Made by a program: the position numbers and the translations under genes. From the NCBI GenBank assembly GCA_965261585.1, contig CBDHDN010000065.1, forward strand, positions 1 to 61,018: a DNA stretch of 61,018 nt, read 5' to 3'. This document shows positions 1 through 8,667 of this stretch, one piece after another (positions within the stretch are counted from its first letter, which is position 1; the number at the start of each line of letters is the position of its first letter). The notes beneath the pieces were generated by a model. The model made no database searches and had not been told where the DNA came from. It saw nothing but the letters and a program-made list of their open reading frames with translations. The DNA is from CBDHDN01 sp965261585 (lineage in GTDB: Bacteria > Pseudomonadota > Alphaproteobacteria > UBA6615).

Positions 1-313
1 TGCCGATGCCGCCGCCGTCGCCTTGCAGGTCGGCGATCTCCGCGGTCTCTAACGTGAGGATATAGCGCCCGTCGGCTGCCGGTCGGTGCGCGCTGGCCGC
101 TAGGCTGCGCTCGATATCCGCGACCAGACGGACGTTCAGGTCGGTGTCGTCCAACATCTCGATCGCGAACGTGCTGCCGCCGTCAATCGGCGCGAAGGCG
201 ACCGCCGATAGCCGGCCCTCGGCCGGGGTGAGGCTCTGAGCCAGCGCGACGGGGGTCGCAAGCGCAAGCCAGGACAGGGAAAGGAGCGCGGCGAGCTTGG
301 GGACGTTGACCAT
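1..313 (-). CDS. Secreted protein of unknown function, 3' end outside the window
   Basis: Translation from the ATG at 313 gives an N-terminal signal peptide: a basic start (MVNVPK), a hydrophobic run and an ALA-Q cleavage site near residues 24-26. About 80 residues of mature protein follow before the window ends. No domain is recognisable in the visible part, which has a two-layer alpha/beta look and a glycine-rich stretch at the edge. No strong ribosome binding site precedes this ATG. It was chosen because it is the only start that gives an intact signal peptide. The frame stays open to base 1, so the gene is partial. Confidence 0.6.
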   Translation of the reverse strand, partial: MVNVPKLAALLSLSWLALATPVALAQSLTPAEGRLSAVAFAPIDGGSTFAIEMLDDTDLNVRLVADIERSLAASAHRPAADGRYILTLETAEIADLQGDGGGIG

Positions 314-436
314 TTGAGTCTGCTGGTGTTGGGAACGGCGCGGCCTTGGGCTGCCAGCGCGACATTAGCAGCTTTGTCCCCGCACGCTGCTGTTTTCGGC
401 GCCGCCGCCGAGACCCGGGGTTGTACGCCAAAGAAG

Positions 437-463
437 GAGGCCGCGCCTTGCGGACGCGGCCTC
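437..463 (-). terminator. GC-rich hairpin after the 31-aa membrane peptide gene
   Basis: A perfect 9-bp stem (GAGGCCGCG with CGCGGCCTC) encloses a 9-nt loop, 37 nt beyond the stop of the small minus-strand gene. The T-run after it is weak (CTTCTTTGG). A role as transcription terminator or mRNA stabiliser is an inference. Confidence 0.5.
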
Positions 464-500
464 TAGTACTAGGGAGGAATAGAAGTAGGAACGGGACTCG

Positions 501-596
501 CTAGAACGGGCTGCCGAACCAGACGGTCGTCGGTAGGGCGATAACGGTTAGAATCGCCAGCGGCAGGGTCACGATCAGTGCCTTGAGTAGGATCAC
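501..596 (-). CDS. 31-aa single-span membrane peptide
   Basis: This GTG-started frame encodes 31 residues, of which about 20 form a hydrophobic helix (residues 2-24), with one Lys near the start and a short WFGSPF tail. An AAGGAG Shine-Dalgarno sits 9 nt upstream, which is what makes the frame credible. It lies downstream of, and in the same direction as, the Crp-family regulator gene. The only spacer between them carries a consensus CRP-type palindrome about 93 nt before the start, and a stem-loop follows the stop. No family is recognised. Small membrane peptides of this size often act as accessory subunits or regulators of larger membrane complexes, but nothing in the sequence names the partner. 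Confidence 0.55.
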   Translation of the reverse strand: MILLKALIVTLPLAILTVIALPTTVWFGSPF

Positions 597-688
597 GGAG
601 GTGCACTCCTTCGCTTGGCGGGCATGCCAGTCATCGCCCGTGCCGTCCAGGCACGCGTGTCAGACTGCCAGGATCGTGGCGGGGTGAA

Positions 689-704
689 TGTGACCTACGT
701 CACA
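689..704. promoter_or_regulatory. Consensus CRP-type operator (TGTGA-N6-TCACA)
   Basis: The palindrome TGTGACCTACGTCACA matches the classic CRP half-sites at all ten positions. It lies between the stop of the Crp-family regulator gene and the start of the 31-aa membrane peptide, both on the minus strand. If the site sits at -41.5, transcription would start near 655 and the -10 element would be a weak CAGTCT. The neighbouring regulator keeps the RETVAR recognition-helix residues expected to read TGTGA, so regulator and site fit each other. Confidence 0.7.
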
Positions 705-742
705 CCCGCACGAAAAAGTTGCACGGGGTGCGGATCGTGGCG

Positions 743-1441
743 CTAGACGGCGCGGAAGTGTTCGACCAGCCGCTCCAGGCGGTCGAAGTCGAGGATCTGG
801 AGGTTGTTGCCCTGGCGCTTGATGATGCCCTGGCGGGCGAGCTCGCCGAGCACGCGGGCGACGGTCTCGCGGGTCGTGCTGACGCGGCTGGCGATATCCG
901 CATGCACCGGCACCGGCTCGATGACGGCCGTGTTGTCGGCGGTCAGGGTCGGCCGGGCCTCGCGCAGGATCTCGGCCTGCACGCGGTTGTGGGCGCCCAG
1001 GGTGCTCAGGTCCATGATGCGTTCGGTGGCCGTTCGGACGACGGCGGCCAGGGACAGCATGACGCTCATCGAGACCTCGGGCCAGCGGCGCAGCACCGAG
1101 GCGAAGGCCGTCGGCGCGAGCGACGCCGCCAGGGTATCGACCAGGGCGATTACGGTGGCCGAGCGAGGCAGGCTGTCGAGCGCCGCGAGCTCGCCGAAAT
1201 AGCCGCCGGCGTCGATGTCGTCGAGCGTGACCTCGCGGCCCGACAGCGAATAGTTGACGACCCGGGCGCGGCCCGAGACGACGAAATAGACGTCCCGCGA
1301 TTCGCTCTCGCGGTCGATGATCTGTTCCTGGGCCTTGTAGCGGTGCCAGCGGCACTGCTGTTCAATGTGCCGCAAGCTGTCCTCAGGGATGCTCTCCAGC
1401 AGAGCGATCCCAGCCAGGCTGCGTCCCGGCGCGTCAACCAT
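743..1441 (-). CDS. Crp/Fnr-family transcriptional regulator
   Basis: The 232-aa protein has an N-terminal cyclic-nucleotide-binding domain and a C-terminal winged helix. The phosphate-binding cassette is visible as GEL (83-85) followed by PRSATV (92-97), which keeps the Arg-Ser pair that contacts cAMP in E. coli CRP. The recognition helix carries RETVAR at 191-196, matching the CRP residues that read TGTGA. There is no Fnr-type cysteine cluster, so cyclic-nucleotide control is more likely than oxygen sensing. A perfect CRP-type palindrome lies just past its own stop, in front of a small membrane peptide gene. The upstream gene (RND pump) is also on the minus strand and runs away from it. Direct cAMP binding is inferred from motifs only. 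Confidence 0.85.
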   Translation of the reverse strand: MVDAPGRSLAGIALLESIPEDSLRHIEQQCRWHRYKAQEQIIDRESESRDVYFVVSGRARVVNYSLSGREVTLDDIDAGGYFGELAALDSLPRSATVIALVDTLAASLAPTAFASVLRRWPEVSMSVMLSLAAVVRTATERIMDLSTLGAHNRVQAEILREARPTLTADNTAVIEPVPVHADIASRVSTTRETVARVLGELARQGIIKRQGNNLQILDFDRLERLVEHFRAV

Positions 1442-1536
1442 TGCCCGCTCTCGCCATTTTGGCGAGAATCGTACCCCACGCCCGGCGCGATTTCCACCGG
1501 CATGCGGGGTGCAGGCCCGGGATCCGGGTCGGCGTC

Positions 1537-4500
1537 CTATTCGGCAGGTGCCTGCTGCTGGTGGGCGTCCGGCCCGCGCCGCCGCTCGATCAGGCCCACC
1601 GTGATCGACATCATCGGCGGCACGATGGCCAGCGTCAGCAGCGCCGACAGCGCCAGGCCGCCGAGTACGACCGAGCCGAGGCCGCGATAGAGCTCGGAAC
1701 CGGCGCCGGGGAACAGCACCAGCGGCAGCATGCCGAACACGCTGGTCAGCGTCGACATGAAGATCGGCCGGATGCGATTCTGGGTCGCCCGGGTGATTGC
1801 CGTGTCCGGATCCATGCCGTCCTGGCGGATGTTGTAGAGCGTCTGGTGGACCAGCAGGATGGCCTTGTTGACGACGATGCCGATCAGGATGACGAAGCCC
1901 AGCATGGTCAGCATGCCGAGCGGCTGGTTGACATAGATGTTCAACAGCGCCAGCCCGCCGAGGCCGCCGGCGGCGGCGATCGGCACCGACAGTATGATGA
2001 TCAGCGGGTAGACGAAGCTCTCGAACAGCACCGCCATCACCAGGTAGACGATGACGATCGCGAGAGCCAAGTCGACGACCAACTCGTTCCAGGTCTCGCT
2101 CAGCTTGTCGACCGAGCCGGACAGGTCGAACTGAACGCCGGGCGGCAGGCCCTGCGCCGTCAGCTTGGCCAGCACCTGGTCGTTGATCAGGCCGATCGCC
2201 GCCTGCAGCGGCAGCCCGTCGGCCGGCGTTACCCGCAGGGTGACGGAGCGTTCGCGCTCGACGCGGCGGATCTCGGTCGGGCCGGCGGTGACGATGACGT
2301 CGGCTAGGCTGCCGACCGGCACGATCCGGCCCTGGCGCGTGACGACGGGCAGGCTGGCGATGCTCTGGGTCGTTTCGACCTGCTGCGTCCGGCCCTTCAG
2401 GGTCAGGTCGATACGCTCACCGCCGACAGTGATCTCGGCGACCCGCAGGCCGTCGTTGAAGGCATCGACGGACTGGCCGAGGTCGCGGGCGCTCAGGCCG
2501 TTGTCGGCCAGCCGCACCCGGTCGGGCACCACCCGGACCTCGGGCGCGTCCAACGTCAGCGCCGGCAGCGGCCGCGTGCGATGGCCCTCGCTGAACGGCA
2601 GCACCTGGGTCAGCTCAAGAAACGCCTGTTGGGCGACGGCGTAGATGGTCGCGAGGTCGGGCCCCGAGATATTGACATCGATGGCGCGGCCGCCGCCGAC
2701 GGAGCGGCCGAACAGCGACGGCTGGAACACGGCGGCGAACGTGCCGGGCTCTTGAAACGCTGGGGCCTGCAGTATGGGCAGAAGCTCGCGCGCCCGGCCC
2801 TCCTCGACGGCGCGGGCGCCGATGAAGGCGCGGCCCTGCAGCGCGACGGCGAACAGGCTGTCGATCTTGGGCGGCCCGCCGGGTTCGGACTCCGGCCCCG
2901 TCTCCGTCGCCCACAGCGGCCGTGTCGCGTCCTCGACGCCGCGCATGATGCTGCCGATCGTCGCCAGATTGTAGCCGGCCGCCGGCACCACGAAGCCGAA
3001 CACGAAGTTGCGGTTGCCGGTCGGCAGGTAGTCGAGCTTCGGCGCCAGCGCCACGGTGAACAGAACGGCCAGGCCGACGATGCCGGCGACGACGCCCAGG
3101 GCCGCCGGCTTGCTGCGGACAACCGTGCGTGAGAAGGCGGTGATCGCACCGACAAAGCCGCGCGCCAGCCCGTCGAGGACCGGGATCGAGAGTCGCTTCG
3201 TGCTGTCGGCGATGTCGTCGGACAGCAGCCTGTTGGCCAGCGCCGGGATCAGCGTCACCGCGACCAGCAGCGACAACAGCACGGAGACCGAGATCGCCAC
3301 GGCGATGTCGTGGAACAGCTGGCCGACCTCCAGCTCCATGATCAGGATCGGGATGAAGACCATGACCGTCGTCAGCGCCGAGACGAGGATCGCGCCCCAT
3401 ACCTGGGAGGCGCCCTTGTAGGCCGCCTCCGCGCGGCTGAGACCCTCCTGGCGCAGGCGGTAGATGTTCTCGAGCACGACGATCGCGGCGTCGACCACCA
3501 TGCCGACCGCAAAGGCGATGCCGGCCAGGCTGACGACGTTGAGCGAGCGGCCGAGGACCGCCATGGCGACGAAGGCGCCGACGACGGAGACCGGGATCGA
3601 GAGCGCGACGACAAGCGTGGCCCGGCCCGAGCGCAGAAAGGCCAGCAGCACGATGATCGCCAGGATGCCGCCGACGACGATGTTCTGGCGCACCAGGTTG
3701 ATCGCCGAATTGATGTAGACGGTCTCGTCATAGACTTGGCGAATGTTCAGGCCGGCGCGCGGCAGTTCCGATGCGGCCAGGTCGGCGACGGTGTCGCGGA
3801 TGCCGGCCATGGTCTCGATGACATTGGCGCCTTGCTCGCGCGTCGCGTTGAGCGCAATGGCGTCGTTGCCGAGATAGCGGATGTCGGCGCCGGGCTTCTT
3901 GAAGGCCAGATAGACCTCGGCGATGTCGCCGACCGTGACCCGGCCGACGGCGGCGGTCGAACTATCGCTGCGCAGCACGATGGCCCTGATCGCCTCGGGA
4001 CTCGTGAAGTCGCCCTCGGTGCGCACGATATAGCGGCGCTTGCCCTCGTCGACGTCGCCACCGCTGACCGAGGCGTTGGCGCGCCGCAGCCGGTCGACGA
4101 CCTCACCGACAGTCATGGCAAAGCTGGCCAGCCTGTTGGGGTCGATCTCGATGCGCATCTCGCGCTCGGCGCCGCCGAACACGTTGACGCCGGCAACGCC
4201 GTCGACCCGCTCGACACGGTCCTTGACCAGGTCCTCGACGATGTCGCCGAAGGCATGGATCGGCGTCGTGTTGTCGGCCGTGCGCGAAATGACGAACCAG
4301 GCGATCGCGTTGTCTTCCGAGCCCGACGTCGACAGGGTCGGCTCGTCGGCCTCCTCCGGATAGCCGGTCACCCGGTCCAGCCGGTTGGCGATCAGCAGCA
4401 GCACCCGGTCCATGTTCTGTCCGGGCGCGAACTCCAGGGTGATCGTGCCGCGGCCGGTGCGCGCCGTGCTGTTGATGCCCTGCAGGCCCTCGAGGCCCTT

Positions 4501-4713
4501 GAACACGTCCTCCTGGCGATTGATGATCTCGCGCTCGACCTCGGCCGGGGCGGCGCCGGGCCAATTGGTGTTGACGTTCACGACGGGTTGGCGCACGTCG
4601 GGCGCCAACTGAATGGGGATGCGCTGCAGCGCCACCCAGACGAACAGCAGCACCATGAACACCGCGGCGACGACGGCGATCGGGCGCGTAATCGCCAGGC
4701 GGATCAGGTTCAC
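1537..4713 (-). CDS. RND efflux transporter, inner-membrane permease
   Basis: This 1058-aa proton-driven permease of the AcrB/MexB-like superfamily has the usual two halves: a membrane helix at residues 8-28, a large periplasmic porter domain, a cluster of helices from about 335, and a repeat of this arrangement in the C-terminal half. The fourth-helix motif reads VDAAIVVLEN, where AcrB has an Asp pair; one Asp is kept. The GTG at 4713 is taken as start because a GGAGG motif precedes it and it lies 4 nt after the adaptor stop, whereas an upstream ATG would overlap the adaptor by about 60 nt. It forms a translationally coupled operon with the adaptor. No outer-membrane channel gene is present, so an unlinked TolC-like protein is expected. 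Confidence 0.92.
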   Translation of the reverse strand: MNLIRLAITRPIAVVAAVFMVLLFVWVALQRIPIQLAPDVRQPVVNVNTNWPGAAPAEVEREIINRQEDVFKGLEGLQGINSTARTGRGTITLEFAPGQNMDRVLLLIANRLDRVTGYPEEADEPTLSTSGSEDNAIAWFVISRTADNTTPIHAFGDIVEDLVKDRVERVDGVAGVNVFGGAEREMRIEIDPNRLASFAMTVGEVVDRLRRANASVSGGDVDEGKRRYIVRTEGDFTSPEAIRAIVLRSDSSTAAVGRVTVGDIAEVYLAFKKPGADIRYLGNDAIALNATREQGANVIETMAGIRDTVADLAASELPRAGLNIRQVYDETVYINSAINLVRQNIVVGGILAIIVLLAFLRSGRATLVVALSIPVSVVGAFVAMAVLGRSLNVVSLAGIAFAVGMVVDAAIVVLENIYRLRQEGLSRAEAAYKGASQVWGAILVSALTTVMVFIPILIMELEVGQLFHDIAVAISVSVLLSLLVAVTLIPALANRLLSDDIADSTKRLSIPVLDGLARGFVGAITAFSRTVVRSKPAALGVVAGIVGLAVLFTVALAPKLDYLPTGNRNFVFGFVVPAAGYNLATIGSIMRGVEDATRPLWATETGPESEPGGPPKIDSLFAVALQGRAFIGARAVEEGRARELLPILQAPAFQEPGTFAAVFQPSLFGRSVGGGRAIDVNISGPDLATIYAVAQQAFLELTQVLPFSEGHRTRPLPALTLDAPEVRVVPDRVRLADNGLSARDLGQSVDAFNDGLRVAEITVGGERIDLTLKGRTQQVETTQSIASLPVVTRQGRIVPVGSLADVIVTAGPTEIRRVERERSVTLRVTPADGLPLQAAIGLINDQVLAKLTAQGLPPGVQFDLSGSVDKLSETWNELVVDLALAIVIVYLVMAVLFESFVYPLIIILSVPIAAAGGLGGLALLNIYVNQPLGMLTMLGFVILIGIVVNKAILLVHQTLYNIRQDGMDPDTAITRATQNRIRPIFMSTLTSVFGMLPLVLFPGAGSELYRGLGSVVLGGLALSALLTLAIVPPMMSITVGLIERRRGPDAHQQQAPAE

Positions 4714-4717
4714 CGGT

Positions 4718-5773
4718 TCATCCTCCGACCAGGCGCACGGCCTGGCCCGGCCGCAATTGCTCGTTGCCGCGCACGACAACCAGCTCGCCGGGCACGAGCC
4801 CGCGCCGGACGACGAAACGGCTGCCGATGCCCTCGCCCAGGCTCACCGGGCGCGGCTGCGCCTTACCGTCGTCGTCGACGACGAATACCATGGGTTCCCG
4901 GCCGCGGCGGACAATCGCGTCCTTGTGCACGGTCACGACTTCGCGAGCCAACCCGACCGGTATGGCGACCGTCGCGCTCTGGTTCGCCGCCCGCGGCGCG
5001 GACGCATCGAACAGCGGCGTGATGCGGACCGGGCGCGCGCGCGTCAGCGGATTCTCGTTGGGCACGATGGCGCGGACGATGCCGCTGTGCATCGAGCCGT
5101 CGTCGAGCGTGAACGTGAGGACGTTGCCTACCTCAAGGCCGACGAGACGGTTGCTCGGGACCTCGACCTCGACCTCCAGGTCGGTGTCGTTGAGCAGCGT
5201 GACGACCGGGCTGCCGATGTTCAGATAGGCGCCGGCCTCGGTGTGCTTTTCGGTAATGACGCCGGCGAACGGGGCGACGATCTCGGCGTCGGTAAGGTCG
5301 GTGGCGGCGCGCGACAGCCGGGCCTGGGCCTCGCCCAGCTGGGCCTGGGCCTCGGCCAGCTCGCCGGCCTGCATGGCGACGTCCTGGGTCACGTCGTCAA
5401 GGCGGGCACGCGAGAAGGCGGCGGAGTCGCGCAGATCCTCCAACCGCCGCAGCTCCTGGCTCGCCTTCTGAAGCTCGGCCTGCGCGGTCTCAAGCACGGC
5501 GCGGCGCTGAGTCACGACGGCCGCGGTGCGGTCGCGCTCGATCTCCAGCCGGTTCTTGAAGACGACGGCGATGACGTCGCCGCGCTCGACGCGGTCGCCG
5601 ACGTCGACACTCATCTGGTCGACGGCGCCGCCGACGCGGGCGGCGACGACGCCGCTCTGGCGTGCGACCAGGCGGCCGATGACCGGCACGGTTTGGGCCA
5701 GCGGCTCGAGGACGACGGCGTCGACGGCAACGGCCGACGCCGGCGGGCCGGCGCCGTTGCGCGGCTGCGCCAT
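4718..5773 (-). CDS. RND efflux periplasmic adaptor (membrane fusion protein)
   Basis: The 351-residue frame contains the HlyD/AcrA architecture. Its two lipoyl half-motifs (near GGAVDQMSVDVGDRVERGDVI and APFAGVITEKHTEAG) flank an alpha-helical hairpin (about 85-165), followed by beta-barrel and membrane-proximal domains. The frame continues open upstream of this ATG to 5854 and encodes an obvious signal peptide (LLCALALAGPAMA, then QP). The true N-terminus is therefore upstream, but that stretch has no ATG, GTG or TTG. It is preceded by an in-frame TGA at 5855-5857, with an ATG ten codons further up at 5887. Either the TGA is a mutation or sequencing error, or a non-standard start is used. 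The permease gene follows after 4 nt. Confidence 0.88.
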   Translation of the reverse strand: MAQPRNGAGPPASAVAVDAVVLEPLAQTVPVIGRLVARQSGVVAARVGGAVDQMSVDVGDRVERGDVIAVVFKNRLEIERDRTAAVVTQRRAVLETAQAELQKASQELRRLEDLRDSAAFSRARLDDVTQDVAMQAGELAEAQAQLGEAQARLSRAATDLTDAEIVAPFAGVITEKHTEAGAYLNIGSPVVTLLNDTDLEVEVEVPSNRLVGLEVGNVLTFTLDDGSMHSGIVRAIVPNENPLTRARPVRITPLFDASAPRAANQSATVAIPVGLAREVVTVHKDAIVRRGREPMVFVVDDDGKAQPRPVSLGEGIGSRFVVRRGLVPGELVVVRGNEQLRPGQAVRLVGG

Positions 5774-5991
5774 TGCCGGGCCGGCGAGCGCCAGGGCGCA
5801 CAGAAGGCTAACCAGGGCGGCCGCTTGTGCGCCCTTGGACGCCTCGGCGGTTCGTCAGCAGGCGGCAGCCCGGACACCGTCCTCCATATGGCCATACACG
5901 TCGATGTTGGTTCCAATCGGTCGCGGATCGCGCGGAAACCCACGGGAGCCCACTGGGGCCACCAGCATTGGCACACGCGATACTAACCGCT

Positions 5992-5999
5992 TTAGCTAA
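5992..5999. promoter_or_regulatory. TTAGCTAA palindrome in the divergent spacer of the RND operon
   Basis: The 267-nt spacer between the RND adaptor and the histone deacetylase-like gene holds one AT-rich patch in otherwise GC-rich DNA, centred on TTAGCTAA and preceded by TACTAACCG. An AT-rich palindrome at this position could be a repressor operator or promoter element. No regulator gene of the TetR type is adjacent, so this is a weak call. Confidence 0.25.
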
Positions 6000-6124
6000 A
6001 AGTTGTCCTGGCCGCGTCGCAAGTCAATTGCGGGCGATCAGTGCGGCCGGCCGGCCGTGGCCTGCGTTGCTCGGGGCCCGGCGGTGCCGCTAGGATCGGA
6101 TCCCCATCCATTCGGTGAGCGGCG

Positions 6125-7054
6125 ATGGTCACACATCTCTATTCGCACCCGGCGTGCCTGGAGCACGAGCCCGGGCCCGAGCATCCCGAGTCGCCGGCAC
6201 GGCTCCAAGCCATCCTCGCCGCGCTCGACGAGCCGGAATTCGCCGCGCTTGAGCGCCTGGAAGCGCCGCGGGCGACGCGCGAACAGATCGCGCGCATGCA
6301 CCCGGCGGCGCATGTCGACTGGGTGCTCGCGGCGGTCCCGGCCAGCGGCTATGCCCGCATCGACGCCGATACGGTCGTCTCACCGGGCTCGGGCGAAGCG
6401 GCTCTGCGCGCGGCCGGCGCGGCGATCGCCGCCGTCGACGCGGTCGCCGGCGGCAGCGCCCGCAATGCCTTCTGCGCGGTGCGGCCGCCGGGCCATCATG
6501 CCGAGCCGACGCGGGCCATGGGCTTCTGCCTGTTCAACAACGTCGCCGTGGCGGCGGCCCATGCGCGGGCCGAACACGGCGCCGAACGGGTCGCCGTCGT
6601 CGACTTCGACGTGCATCACGGCAACGGGACCCAGGCCATGTTCGAGGCCGATTCCGATCTGTTCTACGCTTCGACCCACCAGTCGCCGCTCTATCCCGGC
6701 ACCGGTGCGCCGAGCGAGCGCGGCATCGCCGGCAACATCGTCAACGTCGCGATGCCGCCGGGCGCCGACGCATCGCTGTTCCGGCCGGCCGTCGCCGAGC
6801 GCATCGTGCAGGCGTTGCGCGCGTTCGCCCCCGATTTCCTGCTGATCTCGGCCGGGTTCGATGCCCACCGGCGCGATCCGCTGGCCCAGCTGGCGCTGAC
6901 GACCGAGGATTTCGCCTGGGTGACGCGCCAGCTCGTCGAGGTGGCCGAGGCATGCTGCGGCGGGCGCATCGTCGCGACCCTGGAGGGCGGCTACGACCTG
7001 ACGGCGCTGGCACAGGCGACGGCCGCCCATGTCCGCGCCTTGATGGCGTCCTGA
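6125..7054 (+). CDS. Histone deacetylase-family amidohydrolase
   Basis: This 309-aa protein is a zinc-dependent deacetylase of the arginase/deacetylase fold. The family signatures occur in order: RPPGHHA (120-126, catalytic His pair), GFCLFNN (133-139), DFDVHHGNGT (160-169; zinc ligands D162 and H164), AGFDAH (243-248; zinc ligand D246) and LEGGYD (286-291; transition-state Tyr290). Bacterial members hydrolyse acetylated polyamines or related N-acetyl compounds, and the natural substrate here cannot be read from the sequence. The xseB gene follows 62 nt downstream. The same pairing is common in alphaproteobacteria and usually continues into ispA and dxs, which are missing here. Confidence 0.9.
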   Translation: MVTHLYSHPACLEHEPGPEHPESPARLQAILAALDEPEFAALERLEAPRATREQIARMHPAAHVDWVLAAVPASGYARIDADTVVSPGSGEAALRAAGAAIAAVDAVAGGSARNAFCAVRPPGHHAEPTRAMGFCLFNNVAVAAAHARAEHGAERVAVVDFDVHHGNGTQAMFEADSDLFYASTHQSPLYPGTGAPSERGIAGNIVNVAMPPGADASLFRPAVAERIVQALRAFAPDFLLISAGFDAHRRDPLAQLALTTEDFAWVTRQLVEVAEACCGGRIVATLEGGYDLTALAQATAAHVRALMAS

Positions 7055-7116
7055 GGACCCGCGCCGGTTCCGCCGCGGCGAAAAATATCTTACAGTTCGG
7101 CCGAAGAGGAGACCCC

Positions 7117-7380
7117 ATGGCCGAACCCGAGGCAGCCGCCGAGACGCCCCAGGATATCGCGGGTATGACGTTCGAGCGGGCGCTCGAGGAGCTCGAGCAG
7201 ATCGTGCGCCGGCTCGAAGGCGGCAAGGGCGCCCTGGACGAGGCTATTGGCGCGTATGAGCGCGGTGCGCAGCTGAAGCGGCACTGCGAGAGTAAGCTCC
7301 AGGAGGCGAAGGCGCGCGTCGAGAAGATATCGTTCACGGCTGCCGGATCGCCGGAGCTGAAGCCCGCCGACATCGACTGA
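7117..7380 (+). CDS. xseB: Exodeoxyribonuclease VII small subunit
   Basis: The 87-aa protein matches XseB, which binds the XseA catalytic subunit to form the enzyme that degrades single-stranded DNA. The family core is clear: FERALEELEQIVRRLE (residues 20-34), then a G-x-G-LDEAIGAYERG turn and a second helix with LK-x-HCESKLQEAKARVE. A longer upstream frame exists, but the ATG at 7117 has a good AGAGGAGA ribosome binding site and gives the normal length. It lies in the deacetylase-xseB-(MATE)-tlyA run, and xseA is not in the window. Confidence 0.93.
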   Translation: MAEPEAAAETPQDIAGMTFERALEELEQIVRRLEGGKGALDEAIGAYERGAQLKRHCESKLQEAKARVEKISFTAAGSPELKPADID

Positions 7381-7498
7381 TCGGTCGGTGGGCTCTGTCC
7401 TGCCGGCGCCAACGGAAGACCGCGGTGCGGCGCCGCCCGCAGCACCAGCTGCCGTGCATTCAGGCACGGCTGAGAGGGCACAGATCGTAGTGACGACA

Positions 7499-8667
7499 AT
7501 GCCTGGCCTGTCCGACAGCACCGGCCGCGTGGCCGCCGGGGCATGGCACCCGTGGCGCGTCGAGCTGCGTGCCACGCTGCGGCTCGCCGTGCCGCTCGTC
7601 CTGACGCAGCTCGCCGTCATCGCCATCGGCACGACCGATACGCTGATGATGGGCTGGCTGGGGCCGCAGGACCTGGCCGCCGGCGCCCTCGGCGGTACCG
7701 TATATTTTGCGGTGTTCCTGTTCTCGCTGGGCGTGCTCACCGCCGTCGCGTCGCGGCCGCGCGCCGTCGTCGTCGTCACGGTCGTGGCCGTCGGCCTCAA
7801 CGTGCTCGGCAACTACGGGCTGATGTTCGGCAACTTCGGCCTGCCGCGTCTGGAGCTGGTCGGTGCCGGCATCAGCAGCAGCGTCGTCAACACGGCGATG
7901 TTCGCGGCGCTGCTGGTCCATGTGCTGCGTGACCGCGGGTTCCGACGCTACACCATCCTGGTGCGGCTGTGGGGGCCGGACTGGGCGCGCTTCCGGGCGA
8001 TCTTCCGGGTCGGCCTGCCGATCGGCGGCGGCGTCCTGCTGGAGGTCGGCATGTTCTCCGGCGCCGCCATCCTGATGGGCCTGATCGGCACCGACAACCT
8101 GGCGGCGCACCAGATCGCGCTGCAGCTGGCGGCCGTCACGTTCATGGTGCCGTTGGGCATCGCCCACGCCGTGACGGTGCGCGTCGGGCTGGCCGCCGGT
8201 GCGCGCGACGCCGTCGCCGTCGGCCACCGGGGCTGGGTGGCGCTGGCGTTGGGGCGGCGTTCATGAGCGTCATGGCGGTCGTCTTCTGGCTGTTCCCGCG
8301 CCCGCTGGTCGACCTGTTCCTCGATTTGAACGCGCCGGCCAGCGCGCCGGTGGTCGAGCTGGCGGTGTCGCTGCTCGCCTTCGCCGCGGTGTTCCAGATC
8401 GCCGACGGGACCCACGTGATCGCGACCGGCGCCCTGCGCGGGCTCAAGGACACACGGGTGCCGATGCTGATCGCCGGCCTGTGCTACTGGGGCGTCGGCT
8501 TCACCGGCAGCGCCGTGCTGGCGTTTCCGCTGGGCTTCGGCAGCCAGGGCGTGTGGGCCGGCCTGGTGCTGGGCCTGTTCGCGGCGGCGGTGCTGCCGGT
8601 CTGGCGGTTCCAGCAGCGCCACCGGTTCGTGGATCTGCGCCCGGCGGTGGTGATGAGCCCGGCGTGA
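7499..8667 (+). pseudogene. Decayed MATE-family efflux transporter
   Basis: The remains match a multidrug/sodium antiporter of the MATE (NorM/DinF) family, normally about 450 residues with twelve helices. Helices 1-2 are present (LAVPLVLTQLAVIAIGTTDT onward). After GVLTAVAS the frame then jumps straight to RPRAVVVV, which belongs near helix 5, so roughly 80-100 residues are missing around position 7755. A second lesion near 8253-8260 (GTTGGGGCGGCG) shifts the frame: the first frame ends at 8266, while the normal C-terminal half continues as FMSVMAVVFW and ends at 8667. One restored G would rejoin them. The stop overlaps the tlyA start (GTGA). A 7-bp hairpin at 7451-7470 lies between xseB and this gene. 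Both defects make a functional transporter unlikely. Confidence 0.8.

Noticed and set aside
3310..5022. 570-codon plus-strand open frame opposite the RND genes
   Set aside because: It is an antisense shadow of GC-rich coding sequence: Asp/Arg/Gly-rich, low-complexity, with no family features. The minus-strand RND operon explains the region.
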